A program made the position numbers and the translations under genes. 64,000 bases of DNA from positions 1,674,001-1,738,000 of the forward strand of contig NZ_JAPEOB010000001.1 in the NCBI RefSeq assembly GCF_026341775.1. Direction: 5' to 3'. Positions 44,874-53,833 of the stretch are shown here, piece by piece. The notes below the pieces were generated by a model that searched no databases, had not been told where the DNA came from, and worked only from the letters and a program-made list of their open reading frames with translations. Within the stretch, counting starts at the first letter, position 1; every line of letters begins with the position of its first letter. The DNA comes from Streptomyces sp. NBC_00654. Lineage in GTDB: Bacteria; Actinomycetota; Actinomycetes; Streptomycetales; Streptomycetaceae.

Positions 44874-46274
44874 CTACGCCTCCACGACCGCATCCCGCTG
44901 CTCGGCCGCCTCCGCCTCCGCCTCCACCTCCTCGTACTCCGCGAGGAAACCCGGCAGCCAGGATTCGAGCTCGTCCCGCAGCCGGACCGTCGCCCCCAAC
45001 TGGCACAGCACGCCGATTGTGCTCAGCGTCACCCGGTGTATCAGCAGGTAGGACGGCGGAAGATTCAGCTGCTTTCCCAGCTGGTGCGCGGGGGAGCGAG
45101 GGTCGGCGATCCGGGCGGCCTGGGTGCGCAGCCAGGTGCGGGTGAAGGTGAACTCGTCCCTCTGCGCCGGTTCGATGATCGGGAGCAGATAGTCGAGCAC
45201 CGCATCCGGTGCGAGGCTGATCGAGTCCTTGACGAAACCCTCTTCCCGCAGCCGTTCGTACACCGCCTCGGCATCGCCCTCCAGCGTCAGCCGCAGGGAA
45301 TCGCCGATGGTCTGCGGCAGCCCGCCCGGCAGCCGGTCCACCGTCCCGAAGTCCAGCACCCCCAGCCGCCACTGCCCGCAATCGCCTTCCCCAGCCTCCG
45401 GGGGCAGCAGCCGGAAGTTGCCCGGATGGGGGTCGGCGTGGAGCAGGCCGGTACGTGCCGGGCCGGAGAAGAGGAAGCGGGCCAGCAGCTGGCCCGCGCG
45501 GTCCCGTTGCTCCGGCGTTCCCTCCGCGATCACCTCGGACAGCGGGATTCCCTCGATCCACTCCGTCACCAGCACCTGGTCCGACTGGTGCACCACACCC
45601 GGGATCACCACATCGGGATCGTCCTCGAACTCCGAGGCGTGCTCCCGCTGGGCCCGCGCCTCCAGTTCGTAGTCCAGCTCCTCCGACACCCGGTCGCGCA
45701 GCTCCTTGATGAGGGGCTTGATGTCCATTCCGGGAATCAACGGGCCGAGCAGCCGGGCGAAGCGGCTGAGCTGCGCGAGGTCCGAGAGAAGCGCCTCACC
45801 CGCGCCCGGATACTGCACCTTCACGGCGACCGCCCGGCCGTCGTGCCACACCGCGCGGTGCACCTGTCCGATCGAAGCCGCGGCCGACGGCTTGTCGTCG
45901 AACTCGGCGAACAGCTCCCGCCAGTCCTCGCCGAGCCGTTCCGCGAGCACTCCGTGGACGGTGCGGGTCGGCATCGGCGGTGCCGCTTCCTGAAGCTTGG
46001 TGAGCGCGGCCCGGTAGGGTCCGGCGACCTCTTCGGGCAGGGCCGACTCGAAGACCGAGAGGGCCTGGCCGAGTTTCATGGCCCCGCCCTTCAGCTCGCC
46101 CAGGGTCTTGAACAGTTGATCCGCGGTGCGCTGCTGTACCTCGCGGGCGACGAGCTCGGCGGACTTGCCGCCGATCCGCTTGCCCAGGCCCCAGGTGGCA
46201 CGGCCGGCGAAGCCGAGCGGGAGAGCGGCCAGTTTGGCGGTACGAGTGACCGCCTTCCGGGGAAGATCAGACAT
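44874..46274 (-). CDS. ABC1/UbiB-family atypical kinase
   Basis: A 466-aa ABC1 (AarF/UbiB/ADCK) protein. It has the KxGQ motif (MKLGQALS), the Ala-rich SIGQVHRA nucleotide loop, VAVKVQYPG with the kinase Lys, VTEWIEG and the catalytic HADPHPGNF. UbiB-like proteins support isoprenoid quinone synthesis and bind lipids. This subgroup is the homologue of Rv3197, reported near whiB7 and linked to macrolide susceptibility, and it sits beside wblC here too. ATG start; C-terminal tail acidic. The ThiF-type gene lies 64 bases upstream in the same direction, so they may be an operon. Confidence 0.9.
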   Translation of the reverse strand: MSDLPRKAVTRTAKLAALPLGFAGRATWGLGKRIGGKSAELVAREVQQRTADQLFKTLGELKGGAMKLGQALSVFESALPEEVAGPYRAALTKLQEAAPPMPTRTVHGVLAERLGEDWRELFAEFDDKPSAAASIGQVHRAVWHDGRAVAVKVQYPGAGEALLSDLAQLSRFARLLGPLIPGMDIKPLIKELRDRVSEELDYELEARAQREHASEFEDDPDVVIPGVVHQSDQVLVTEWIEGIPLSEVIAEGTPEQRDRAGQLLARFLFSGPARTGLLHADPHPGNFRLLPPEAGEGDCGQWRLGVLDFGTVDRLPGGLPQTIGDSLRLTLEGDAEAVYERLREEGFVKDSISLAPDAVLDYLLPIIEPAQRDEFTFTRTWLRTQAARIADPRSPAHQLGKQLNLPPSYLLIHRVTLSTIGVLCQLGATVRLRDELESWLPGFLAEYEEVEAEAEAAEQRDAVVEA

Positions 46275-46338
46275 GTGCCCCTCCAGTTCCCAGACTGCCG
46301 TGCCGCTCGAGCCTTCGGTGTCACTCCGTCGACGGCGG

Positions 46339-47484
46339 TCACCCGGCCATTGTGTCGCGCGCCGGCCCGGCCTCGGAGGTCAGTTCCCCCTCAGTCTGCC
46401 CGGCCGCACCACAGAGACAGTCGTGATGCGGTCCGATCCGCTCCGAGCGCCAGTCCAACAGCGGCAGCGCGGCCTCCCAGCGGGCCCCCGTACTCGCGGG
46501 CAGTTCGCCGTCCAGGAAGGACAGCGCGTGCGCCGCGGCCAGACCGGCCACCGCCGTCGCCAGCCCCAGATCGCAGGCCGGCACCGCGCCCCGTCGGCCG
46601 GACCGCCACTGCGTCAGCATCCTCGGCCACTGCGGGTCCTGGTCCGCCCGACGCAGCGCCAGGCAGCCGGCGCAGCCCGTTCCCCCCGGCAGGACGAGCG
46701 GCCCGACCACTCCGGTCGCCTCGATCACCCCCGCGTACAGATGAGGAGTGCCCGAAGAGATCCAGGGCCCGGCCCCGTCCGGGTCCGGTGCGTACACCGC
46801 GAGGCCGTCCCTGGGGGCGACGACGATCAGCGACAGGCCGGGCGGGCCGCTCTCCGGCGGCCGGTCCGCCTCCGCCGCGCGGGAGGCACCGGCGACCGCG
46901 GAGCGGCGGACCAGCTGACGGGCGGCGGTGTCCCGCCGCTCCCCGACCGCCGCTGCCGGAAGACCGCCCGGGGCGATGTCCCACGGCTCGGTGCGTCCAC
47001 CGTCCAGGACTTCCACCAGGCCCACTCCCGAGCCGGACAGCACTGCGGCGATCGCGGCACCGACCCGGCCCGCACCCCGTACCTGGACCCGCATGGCCCG
47101 CCGGGCCGCGAGCCGCCGAAGCCCGCTGCCCGGCTCCGGATGGACCACGGAGAGTGAGGCCACATCCGGGCGCTGCCGCTCCATGGCATCGGCCCGGAGC
47201 CGCAGGGCGTCCGCCTCCGGGCCGCCTGCCCGTGGATCGTCCAGCAACCCGGCGTCCGTCAACCTCCGCACGAGAAGGTCCACATGACGGTCCGACAGAT
47301 CCAGTGCGCGGGCCTCTTCACGGAGCAGCGGCAGACCGCGTGTGCCGTCGAGCAGTTCCAGAAAACTGCCGGTGGCGATATCCATCGGCCCCAGCGTCAC
47401 CGCGTGCGCGGGCGTCACACCGAATTGCACGGTGTTCCGCCCACGCCATGCCCGGCGCAGCGCGGGCTTCAGCATCGGATGCAT
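46339..47484 (-). CDS. Orphan ThiF/TOMM leader-binding (Ocin-ThiF-like) protein
   Basis: A 381-aa protein. The N-terminal 90 residues (VTPAHAVTLGPMD, ELLDGTRGLPLL, DRHVDLLVRRLTDAGLL) look like the winged-helix peptide-binding (RRE) part of the cyclodehydratase-associated ThiF-like family (TIGR03882). The middle is a degenerate E1-like Rossmann fold (RVQVRGAGRVGAAIAAVL), and GCAGCLALRR with HHDCLC offer zinc Cys. No YcaO cyclodehydratase, dehydrogenase or precursor peptide is in the window, so it is not an evident RiPP cluster. ATG 47484 has GGGGGAG five bases upstream; the longer frame has no such site. Positional homologue of Rv3196. Confidence 0.75.
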   Translation of the reverse strand: MHPMLKPALRRAWRGRNTVQFGVTPAHAVTLGPMDIATGSFLELLDGTRGLPLLREEARALDLSDRHVDLLVRRLTDAGLLDDPRAGGPEADALRLRADAMERQRPDVASLSVVHPEPGSGLRRLAARRAMRVQVRGAGRVGAAIAAVLSGSGVGLVEVLDGGRTEPWDIAPGGLPAAAVGERRDTAARQLVRRSAVAGASRAAEADRPPESGPPGLSLIVVAPRDGLAVYAPDPDGAGPWISSGTPHLYAGVIEATGVVGPLVLPGGTGCAGCLALRRADQDPQWPRMLTQWRSGRRGAVPACDLGLATAVAGLAAAHALSFLDGELPASTGARWEAALPLLDWRSERIGPHHDCLCGAAGQTEGELTSEAGPARDTMAG

Positions 47485-47560
47485 GACTTCTCCCCCGGTC
47501 GATCCGCAGTTCCGTAGATCCGTTGTCAGAATGCAGGCCGGAGGCAAGACGTGCGAAAAG

Positions 47561-47569
47561 TTGTCCACA
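47561..47569 (+). promoter_or_regulatory. Perfect DnaA box in divergent intergenic region
   Basis: TTGTCCACA, a perfect strong Streptomyces DnaA box, lies 77 bases before the ThiF-type gene and 106 bases before the M48-type gene. It is the second such intergenic box in this window (see 40650). The rest of the 190-base gap shows nothing further. Confidence 0.55.
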
Positions 47570-47674
47570 GGCGTGGGGCATTAGTCGTTCAAATGGTGCA
47601 TGCCGAGCAGCGGATCGGCGCCGAACCGTCCCGGAGGCGGGACTTCCCCCACTGACAGCGGGTAACGTCATGGC

Positions 47675-48298
47675 GTGCCCGCCGACCCGTCACCCGGTTC
47701 CGCCGGGGAGACCCCCGTGCGCAGCGCCGGAACCCCTCAGCGCAGCGCGGCCGCCCACCGGTCCCGTGCCCCGGCGACGAGCGCCGTCGAGGTCCGCAGG
47801 AGCTCCCGGCGCAGGAGAACGGTCTCCGCCTACCGGGAGGGCGACCGCACGATCGTGCTGATCCCCGCCCGGATGTCGGAGGCGGAGGAGCAGCGCTGGG
47901 TGAGCGTGATGCTGGACAAGCTCGCGGCCCAGGAGAGCAAACGCGTCTTCGGGGACAGCGAGCTGGCGGAGCGCGCCGAGCGGCTGTCGGCCCAGTATTT
48001 CGACGGCCGGGCACGGCCCGTGTCGGTGCGCTGGGTGACCAACCAGAACACCCGGTGGGGTTCCTGCACCCCGGCCGAGGGCAGCATCAGGCTGTCGCAC
48101 CGGCTGCAGGGCATGCCGGAGTACGTCGTCGACTACGTGCTGGTCCATGAGCTGGCCCATCTGCTGGTTCCCGGGCACGGCCCGCGGTTCTGGCGCCTTT
48201 TGGAGACCTATCCGCGCACCGAACGGGCCCGCGGCTATCTGGAAGGTGTCGTGGCCGCCGATCAGCTCCCGCACCTGCCCGCCGCCCGTGAGGAGTGA
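47675..48298 (+). CDS. M48/YgjP-like zinc metallopeptidase
   Basis: A 207-aa protein. The C-terminal half is a YgjP/M48-type zincin with HELAHLLVPGH (His158, Glu159, His162, His168) and NTRWGSCTP just before, which is the YgjP family signature. The N-terminal 50 residues are Ser/Arg/Pro-rich and disordered; no signal peptide or membrane helix, so cytosolic. Substrate is unknown. GTG start. It is divergent from the ThiF-type gene. Confidence 0.85.
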   Translation: MPADPSPGSAGETPVRSAGTPQRSAAAHRSRAPATSAVEVRRSSRRRRTVSAYREGDRTIVLIPARMSEAEEQRWVSVMLDKLAAQESKRVFGDSELAERAERLSAQYFDGRARPVSVRWVTNQNTRWGSCTPAEGSIRLSHRLQGMPEYVVDYVLVHELAHLLVPGHGPRFWRLLETYPRTERARGYLEGVVAADQLPHLPAAREE

Positions 48299-48426
48299 GA
48301 CCGCGTAGGTGAAAGGTGACGTTCGGTGATTCTGTACCGGGTGTGTACCGACTTAGCTCAATGTCGGGGTTTGCGGTTAGCCTGACGCGACGCATTCACC
48401 TTCGGGATGGGGGACGGTCGTTACGC

Positions 48427-50043
48427 ATGGCCAGGGAATTCCAACGCGGCCACAAGGCCAAGATCAGTGATCTCACACCGGGGACGGATCTGTACGTAGG
48501 TGTGCAGATCGCTTCCCCCGGACTGACCTTCGACATCAGTTGCTTCGGCCTCGATGCCAATGAGCAGCTCTCGGACGACCGGTATTTCATCTTCTTCAAC
48601 CAGCCGAAATCGCCCGAGGAGTCTATTCAGCTGCTCGGGGCGCAGTCCGGCGACACCGAGTCGTTCCGCGTCACTCTCGACCGCATTCCGGCGAACATCC
48701 ACAAGCTGTCCTTCACCGCGACTCTCGACGGCGCCGGACAGATGTCGCAGGTCGGCCCCGGCTACATCCGGATCGTCGCGGGCGGCGAGGAAGTGGTCAG
48801 GTACGCCTTCAACGGCTCGGAGTTCACCACCGAGCGTGCGGTGATGCTGGGCGACTTCTACCTCAAGGACGTCTGGCGCTTCGCCGCGGTCGGTCAGGGC
48901 TTCGACGGCGGTCTCGACGCCCTGCTGAAGAACTTCGGCGGCGAGGTCGCCGAGGAGGCGCCGGCCGACCCGCAGCCGCAGGCCGCGGTCCCGTCGTTCG
49001 CCCCTCCCGCCCAGGTGGCCGCGCCCCCGGCCTTCGGTGCCCCGCCCGCCCCCCAGGCCCCGCAGCCCGCACCGTCCTTCGGCGCCCCGGCCGCGCCCGC
49101 GCCGCAGCAGCCGATGCACACCGCGCCGACGATGGCCGCGCCGATGGCACCCCAGGCCCCGTCCCCGTACGGGCAGCCGGGGCAGCCGCCCCAGCAGCCG
49201 CAGTTCGGGCAGGTCCCGGACCAGGGCGCGCCGCCCGCGGCTCCGTTCGGCCAGCAGGCGCCCTCCGCTCCGTACGGACAGCCGGCTCCCGCCCCGTTCG
49301 GCCAGCCGGCCCCGGCCGCGTTCGGGCAGCAGCCGCCCGGTGGAATGCCTCCCGGCGTGCCCCAGGGGGTGCCCCAGGGCGGTGCCGGTCTCCAGGCCGC
49401 CCTCCAGCCCTACAAGGAGACGGCCACCGGTCAGCGCTGGACCTCGCAGAACCAGCAGCTGATGCGGGTCGACCTGACCATGGGCGGCTCCGGCGTACTG
49501 GCCCGTCAGGGCAGCATGGTGATGTATCAGGGCAAGGTCGACTTCGGCTACAAGGGCGCGGGTTTCGCGGGCCGCATAGTCGGCAACGCCACCGGCCAGG
49601 AAATGCAGCTGATGCGCTGTACGGGCAAGGGCCAGGTCTTCCTCGCGGAGGAGGGCTCGCACCTGCACCCCATCGAGCTGCAGGGCGACGCCATCTGCAT
49701 CTCCGCGGAGAGCGTTCTCGCGTTCGACGAGTCGCTCCAGTACGAGGTCCGCCGGATCGAGGGCCACGGCGTCCCCGGTGGTGCCCTGTTCACCATGCAG
49801 TTCCAGGGCACCGGCACCGTCATCGTCAAGACGCACGGAACACCGGTCGTTCTGCCGGTGACGCCGACCACGTTCGCGGACTGCAACGCCGTCGTGGCCT
49901 GGTCGGCCGCGTCCCAGGTGATCATCTCCAGCCAGGTCCGGCTGCGCCGCAACGCGTATCCGGGACACAGCGGAGAGACCGTGAACCTCCAGTTCCGGGG
50001 AGCCCCCGGCAACTTCATCGTCGTCCAGCCCTACGAGGTCTGA
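48427..50043 (+). CDS. TerD-AIM24 fusion protein
   Basis: A 538-aa protein in three parts. Residues 1-185 form a TerD-like domain (HKAKISDLTPGTDLYVGVQI, DISCFGLDANEQLSDDRYFIF), with Asp residues suited to calcium. Residues about 185-325 are a Pro/Ala/Gln-rich linker with PYGQPxPAPFGQP repeats. The C-terminal 210 residues are an AIM24 beta-structure domain (QLMRVDLTMGGSGVLARQGSMVMYQ). TerD proteins accompany tellurite and stress phenotypes; AIM24 has a mitochondrial counterpart needed for membrane organisation. First gene of three AIM24 genes. ATG start with a GGGGGACGG region upstream. Confidence 0.88.
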   Translation: MAREFQRGHKAKISDLTPGTDLYVGVQIASPGLTFDISCFGLDANEQLSDDRYFIFFNQPKSPEESIQLLGAQSGDTESFRVTLDRIPANIHKLSFTATLDGAGQMSQVGPGYIRIVAGGEEVVRYAFNGSEFTTERAVMLGDFYLKDVWRFAAVGQGFDGGLDALLKNFGGEVAEEAPADPQPQAAVPSFAPPAQVAAPPAFGAPPAPQAPQPAPSFGAPAAPAPQQPMHTAPTMAAPMAPQAPSPYGQPGQPPQQPQFGQVPDQGAPPAAPFGQQAPSAPYGQPAPAPFGQPAPAAFGQQPPGGMPPGVPQGVPQGGAGLQAALQPYKETATGQRWTSQNQQLMRVDLTMGGSGVLARQGSMVMYQGKVDFGYKGAGFAGRIVGNATGQEMQLMRCTGKGQVFLAEEGSHLHPIELQGDAICISAESVLAFDESLQYEVRRIEGHGVPGGALFTMQFQGTGTVIVKTHGTPVVLPVTPTTFADCNAVVAWSAASQVIISSQVRLRRNAYPGHSGETVNLQFRGAPGNFIVVQPYEV

Positions 50044-50054
50044 GGGAGCCCGTC

Positions 50055-50735
50055 ATGAATCAGCAACTCGCGGGCTACGCCCCGACCCCCGTCACGGCCC
50101 GCATGGAGAACCACGGCAAGACCATGCTCAAGGTCGCCATGGCCTCCGGGCAGGACCTCTATGCGCGTACCGGCTCGATGGTGGCCTACGAGGGCTTCAT
50201 CCAGTACGAGCCCAATCCGCCCGCCGTCCGCCAGGCCGCGTCCCAGTGGATCACCGGCGAGGGCGCGCCCGTCATGAAGTGTTCCGGCGACGGGCTGCTC
50301 TACCTCGCCGACTACGGCGCCGACGTGGTCGTCATCAATCTCGACAACGAAGCCCTCTCGGTCAACGGCACCAATCTCCTCGCCTTCGACGCCCAGCTCA
50401 CCTGGGGCGTCGAGCGGGTCAAGGGCCTCTCCAAGTTCACCGGCCAGGGCCTGTGGAACGTCGTCATCCAGGGCACCGGCTGGGTCGCCATCACCTCCCG
50501 GGGCACCCCGATCGTCGTCGACTGCGGACGTGGCGAGGACGAGACGTACGTCGACCCGGACGCGCTCGTCGCGTGGTCCCCGAACCTCAAGGTGAAGGGC
50601 AAGCGCAGCTTCAAGGCCGCCTCGCTGATCGGGCGTGGCAGCGGTGAGGCGTATCAGATGGCCTTCTCGGGACAGGGCATCGTCGTCGTCCAGCCGAGCG
50701 AGGACAGTACCGACCGCCTGCGGGTCCGGAACTGA
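50055..50735 (+). CDS. AIM24 family protein
   Basis: A 226-aa single-domain AIM24 protein. It shares the pattern ARTGSMVAYEGFI, KCSGDGLLYLADYG, LLAFDAQLTW, VIQGTGWVAITSRG and IVVVQPSE with its neighbours, consistent with the stacked beta-strand fold. No signal peptide. ATG start, 11 bases after the preceding stop with GGGAG upstream, so translated from one message with its neighbours. Function in bacteria is not established. Confidence 0.88.
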   Translation: MNQQLAGYAPTPVTARMENHGKTMLKVAMASGQDLYARTGSMVAYEGFIQYEPNPPAVRQAASQWITGEGAPVMKCSGDGLLYLADYGADVVVINLDNEALSVNGTNLLAFDAQLTWGVERVKGLSKFTGQGLWNVVIQGTGWVAITSRGTPIVVDCGRGEDETYVDPDALVAWSPNLKVKGKRSFKAASLIGRGSGEAYQMAFSGQGIVVVQPSEDSTDRLRVRN

Positions 50736-50754
50736 GCGGGAGGGAGAAGCAATC

Positions 50755-51510
50755 ATGCAGAGTCCGCTTTTCAGCTACACCGAGCAGCAGACCCAGGACC
50801 GGTACACGGTCCAGAACCCGCAGCTCCTGCGGGTCGCGCTGACCGGCCACGACGACGTCCTCGCCCGCAAGGGCGCCATGGTGGCCTACCAGGGAATGAT
50901 GGACTTCGACGGTGAGTACCAGTCGCAGGGGCAGCGCCGCGCCCGTGCGAACACCGGCGAGGGCCTGGACCTGATGCGCTGCTCGGGCCAGGGCACCGTC
51001 TACCTCGCCAATCTCGCCCAGTACATCCACGTAGTGGATGTCGACCGCGAGGGCATCACCGTGGACAGCGCCTATGTCCTCGCCCTCGACTCCTCCCTGC
51101 ACACCGAGGTCATCGCGGTGGACAGCCAGTACGGGATCTCCGGCTCCGGCAAGTACCAGCTCAACATCTCCGGCAGCGGCAAGGTCGCTCTCATGACCTC
51201 CGGCCAGCCGCTGATGATGCAGGTCACCCCGGACAAGTACGTCAACGCCGACGCCGACGCGATCGTCGCCTGGTCCAGCTCCCTGCGGGTGCAGATGCAG
51301 GCCCAGACGCATTCCACCGGTGTCTTCCGGCGCCGCGGCAACACCGGCGAGGGCTGGGAGCTGAGCTTCCTCGGCCAGGGGTTCGCCCTGGTCCAGCCCA
51401 GTGAGGTCCTGCCGCCGCAGCACGCCGTGATCGGTCAGGGCGCGCGCGCCCAGTTCGGCGTGGGCCAGCAGGGATCCCACGGCCAGAACCAGAACAACGC
51501 CTGGAACTGA
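50755..51510 (+). CDS. AIM24 family protein
   Basis: A 251-aa AIM24 protein, third of the tandem set. Matching blocks are RKGAMVAYQGMMDF, MRCSGQGTVYLANLAQ, LALDSSLHTEV, ISGSGKVALMTSG and FALVQPSEV. The C-terminal tail is rich in Gln, Gly and Asn. ATG start with GGGAG upstream. The three paralogues are quite divergent, which suggests an old duplication with separate roles. A terminator follows 32 bases after the stop. Confidence 0.88.
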   Translation: MQSPLFSYTEQQTQDRYTVQNPQLLRVALTGHDDVLARKGAMVAYQGMMDFDGEYQSQGQRRARANTGEGLDLMRCSGQGTVYLANLAQYIHVVDVDREGITVDSAYVLALDSSLHTEVIAVDSQYGISGSGKYQLNISGSGKVALMTSGQPLMMQVTPDKYVNADADAIVAWSSSLRVQMQAQTHSTGVFRRRGNTGEGWELSFLGQGFALVQPSEVLPPQHAVIGQGARAQFGVGQQGSHGQNQNNAWN

Positions 51511-51541
51511 TCCGCGCGGCCGGCGACGGCCGAGGACAGCG

Positions 51542-51575
51542 GTAAGGGGCGGCCTCCCAGGAGACCGCCCCTTAC
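51542..51575. terminator. Hairpin terminator after AIM24 operon
   Basis: GTAAGGGGCGG (51542-51552) pairs with CCGCCCCTTAC (51565-51575); inner bases CTCC and GGAG can extend the stem. Ends the + strand operon. Confidence 0.85.
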
Positions 51576-51628
51576 GCATACGTCCACGCGTCCCGTTCGC
51601 CCGCTCGCCGGCCGCCCCGGCTGAGAGG

Positions 51629-51648
51629 GCCGCCCGGGGCCGGGCGGC
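51629..51648. terminator. Hairpin at the end of the Nudix gene
   Basis: GCCGCCCGG (51629-51637) pairs with CCGGGCGGC (51640-51648) around a GG loop. It touches the stop of the minus-strand Nudix gene and probably terminates it. Confidence 0.6.
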
Positions 51649-52202
51649 TACCCGCTCCGGCCCAGCATGGCGCGTGTCCGCTCCAGCAGCCGTACGACGG
51701 ACCCGTCCGCCACCGCCGCCACCTCCTCGTACGCGAACCAGCGCAGGTCCAGCGACTCCTCGCTGATCCGCTCCGTCGAACCGACCGGAGCCAGCGCGGC
51801 GTACTGCACATCGAGATGCCAGTGGCACGGCGACGGGATCGGGTGCCGGTCCAGCCGCACCGGTCCGCCGGGCAGCAGGGTGAGTCCGGGGATACCGGAC
51901 TCCTCCGTCGCCTCACGGAGCGCCGCCGCCGCCAGCGAGCTGTCCCCCGGTTCGCAGTGGCCGCCCATCTGCAGCCACATCCGGAGCTTCTTGTGCAGGG
52001 TCAGCAGGACCCGGCCGCGCTCCGGATCGACCACCAGGGCGCTGGCCGTCACATGACCGGCCCCGCACGCCTTCCACATGCCGTCCGGGTGCTCCGCGAG
52101 ATGGTCCAGATAGACCTGACGCAGCCCGGCCTGATCCCCGTCTCCGCTCCCGGACCCGTCGTAGCCCTTCAGTACGAGAACGGCGTCGTCGTGCAGGCTC
52201 AC
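51648..52202 (-). CDS. Nudix hydrolase
   Basis: A 184-aa protein. The core has GGHCEPGDSSLAAAALREAT followed by EESGI, a Nudix box in which the first Glu is Asp and one extra residue separates it from the REATEE helix, a pattern I recall for this actinobacterial subfamily. The N-terminal 45 residues are variable. Substrate unknown, likely a nucleoside diphosphate derivative. The GTG start overlaps the TGA of the upstream metalloprotease gene as GTGA, so the two are translationally coupled. Confidence 0.85.
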   Translation of the reverse strand: MSLHDDAVLVLKGYDGSGSGDGDQAGLRQVYLDHLAEHPDGMWKACGAGHVTASALVVDPERGRVLLTLHKKLRMWLQMGGHCEPGDSSLAAAALREATEESGIPGLTLLPGGPVRLDRHPIPSPCHWHLDVQYAALAPVGSTERISEESLDLRWFAYEEVAAVADGSVVRLLERTRAMLGRSG

Positions 52203-53695
52203 CGGTCGCCGTCGCCCTTGCCGGCGTCGTCGGCCCCGCCGTCCCCGCCGCCGTCGGTCTTCGGCTCGTCCTTGCCGGGGCCGGTGCTGCCGTCCTCGCC
52301 GGTGTCCTTCGCTTCGGCGGCCGGGTTCTGCGAGCTCTTCGCGGCCTCGCCGAGCATCTTGTCCAGCTCGGAGAAGTCCAGCTGCTCGTGGTGGACGAAG
52401 CCGTCCGGGTCGTCCAGGTCCTGGGCGGTCGGCAGCATGTCGGGGTGCTCCCACAGCCCGTCCCGGCCGTCGACGCCCCGGGCGTCCGTGAGCGAGGCCC
52501 ACAGCCGCGAGGCGTCCCGCAGCCGGCGCGGACGCAGCTGGAGCCCGATGAGGGTGGCGAAGGTCTGCTCGGCCGGGCCACCGGAGGCGCGGCGCCTGCG
52601 CAGCGTCTCGCGCAGCGCGTCGGCCGAGGTCAGCCGGGACTTGGCGGCCTCGTGCACCACGGCGTCCACCCAGCCCTCGACCAGCGCGAGCGCCGTCTCC
52701 AGACGGGCCAGCGACGCCTTCTGCTCGGGCGTGTCCTCCGGCTGGAACATGCCCTGCTGAAGGGCGTCCTGAAGCTGCTCCGGCTGTGAGGGATCGAACT
52801 GGCCGACGACGTCCTCCAGCTTGCTGGTGTCGACCTTGATGCCCCGGGCGTACGCCTCGACGGCACCGAACAGATGCGAGCGCAGCCACGGAACATGGGC
52901 GAAGAGCCGCTGATGGGCGGATTCGCGCAGGGCCAGATACAGCCGCACCTCGTCCTGCGGGACGCTCAGGTCCTTGCCGAACTGTTCCACGTTCAGCGGG
53001 AGGAGCGCGGCCTTCCCGGCCGGACCGAGCGGCAGCCCGATGTCCGTGGAGCCGACCACCTCACCGGCGAGTACGCCCACGGCCTGGCCGATCTGCTGGC
53101 CGAACATGGCGCCGCCCATCGACCGCATCATGCCGATCAGCGGGCCCGCCATGGCCTGCATCTCCTCGGGCAGCACATCGCCCATCGCCAGGCCGACACG
53201 CTCGGCCACCGGGTCGACCAGCTGCTTCCACGCCGGAAGGGACGCCTCGACCCACTCCGCGCGGCTCCACGCCACGGTCGAGACCGATCCGGAGGGCAGC
53301 GAGGTCACGCCGTCCAGCCAGAGGTCTGCCAGCCGCAGCGCCTCGTCGACCGCGGTGCGCTCCGAGGGCCCCACGCTCGCGTCCTTGGTGCCGTCCGGGG
53401 TGCCCTGGGAGACCGTCTGGCGGGCGATCTGCTTGGCCATGTCCCAGTTCACGGGACCGCCCTCGTAGCTCAGCATCTGGCCGAGCTGCTGGAAGGCGGC
53501 GCCGAGGTCGTTCGGGTTCATCGCGCCGAACATCGCCGCGAACGGGTTGTCCCCGCCCGCGCCCGGCCCGAAGCCGAACGGGTTCGCAGGCCCGCCCGCG
53601 CCCTGCCCACCTTCGGTGGGGTCCTTCTTCTTGCCCTCGTCGCCGTTCTCAGGCTCCTCCGGCGGAAGGCCGAATCCGAATGGGGTGTCACTCAC
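52199..53695 (-). CDS. DUF2342/zincin_2 metalloprotease-like protein
   Basis: A 498-aa protein of the actinobacterial zincin_2 family (homologue of Rv3195; also annotated as coenzyme-F420-associated hydrolase). The N-terminal 50 residues are Gly/Pro-rich (NPFGFGPGAGG). The core is helical with YLALRESAHQRLFAHVPWL, in which Glu and the two His are the likely zinc-binding residues. The C-terminal tail is acidic and Lys/Gly-rich. Activity is unproven. ATG start; the SDR gene lies divergently 190 bases away. Confidence 0.85.
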   Translation of the reverse strand: MSDTPFGFGLPPEEPENGDEGKKKDPTEGGQGAGGPANPFGFGPGAGGDNPFAAMFGAMNPNDLGAAFQQLGQMLSYEGGPVNWDMAKQIARQTVSQGTPDGTKDASVGPSERTAVDEALRLADLWLDGVTSLPSGSVSTVAWSRAEWVEASLPAWKQLVDPVAERVGLAMGDVLPEEMQAMAGPLIGMMRSMGGAMFGQQIGQAVGVLAGEVVGSTDIGLPLGPAGKAALLPLNVEQFGKDLSVPQDEVRLYLALRESAHQRLFAHVPWLRSHLFGAVEAYARGIKVDTSKLEDVVGQFDPSQPEQLQDALQQGMFQPEDTPEQKASLARLETALALVEGWVDAVVHEAAKSRLTSADALRETLRRRRASGGPAEQTFATLIGLQLRPRRLRDASRLWASLTDARGVDGRDGLWEHPDMLPTAQDLDDPDGFVHHEQLDFSELDKMLGEAAKSSQNPAAEAKDTGEDGSTGPGKDEPKTDGGGDGGADDAGKGDGDR

Positions 53696-53833
53696 GGGTT
53701 TCCTCGGCTCGTAGGGCCGCCGGCTCGAACCGACGGCGACTGCCCGACATCACCATCCAGCGTAGACACCAGGCCCGCTCGGGGCCTCAGTGCTCCGCCG
53801 GCTCCCGGCCTGCGGCAGGATGGACGCCACCTG

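Noticed and set aside
44460..47486. A 1008-codon + strand frame over the ABC1 kinase and ThiF-type genes
   Set aside because: It opposes two minus-strand genes with recognisable families and begins inside a terminator.
46339..47568. RiPP biosynthetic cluster around the ThiF-type gene
   Set aside because: No YcaO, dehydrogenase, precursor peptide, export or immunity gene can be seen on either side.
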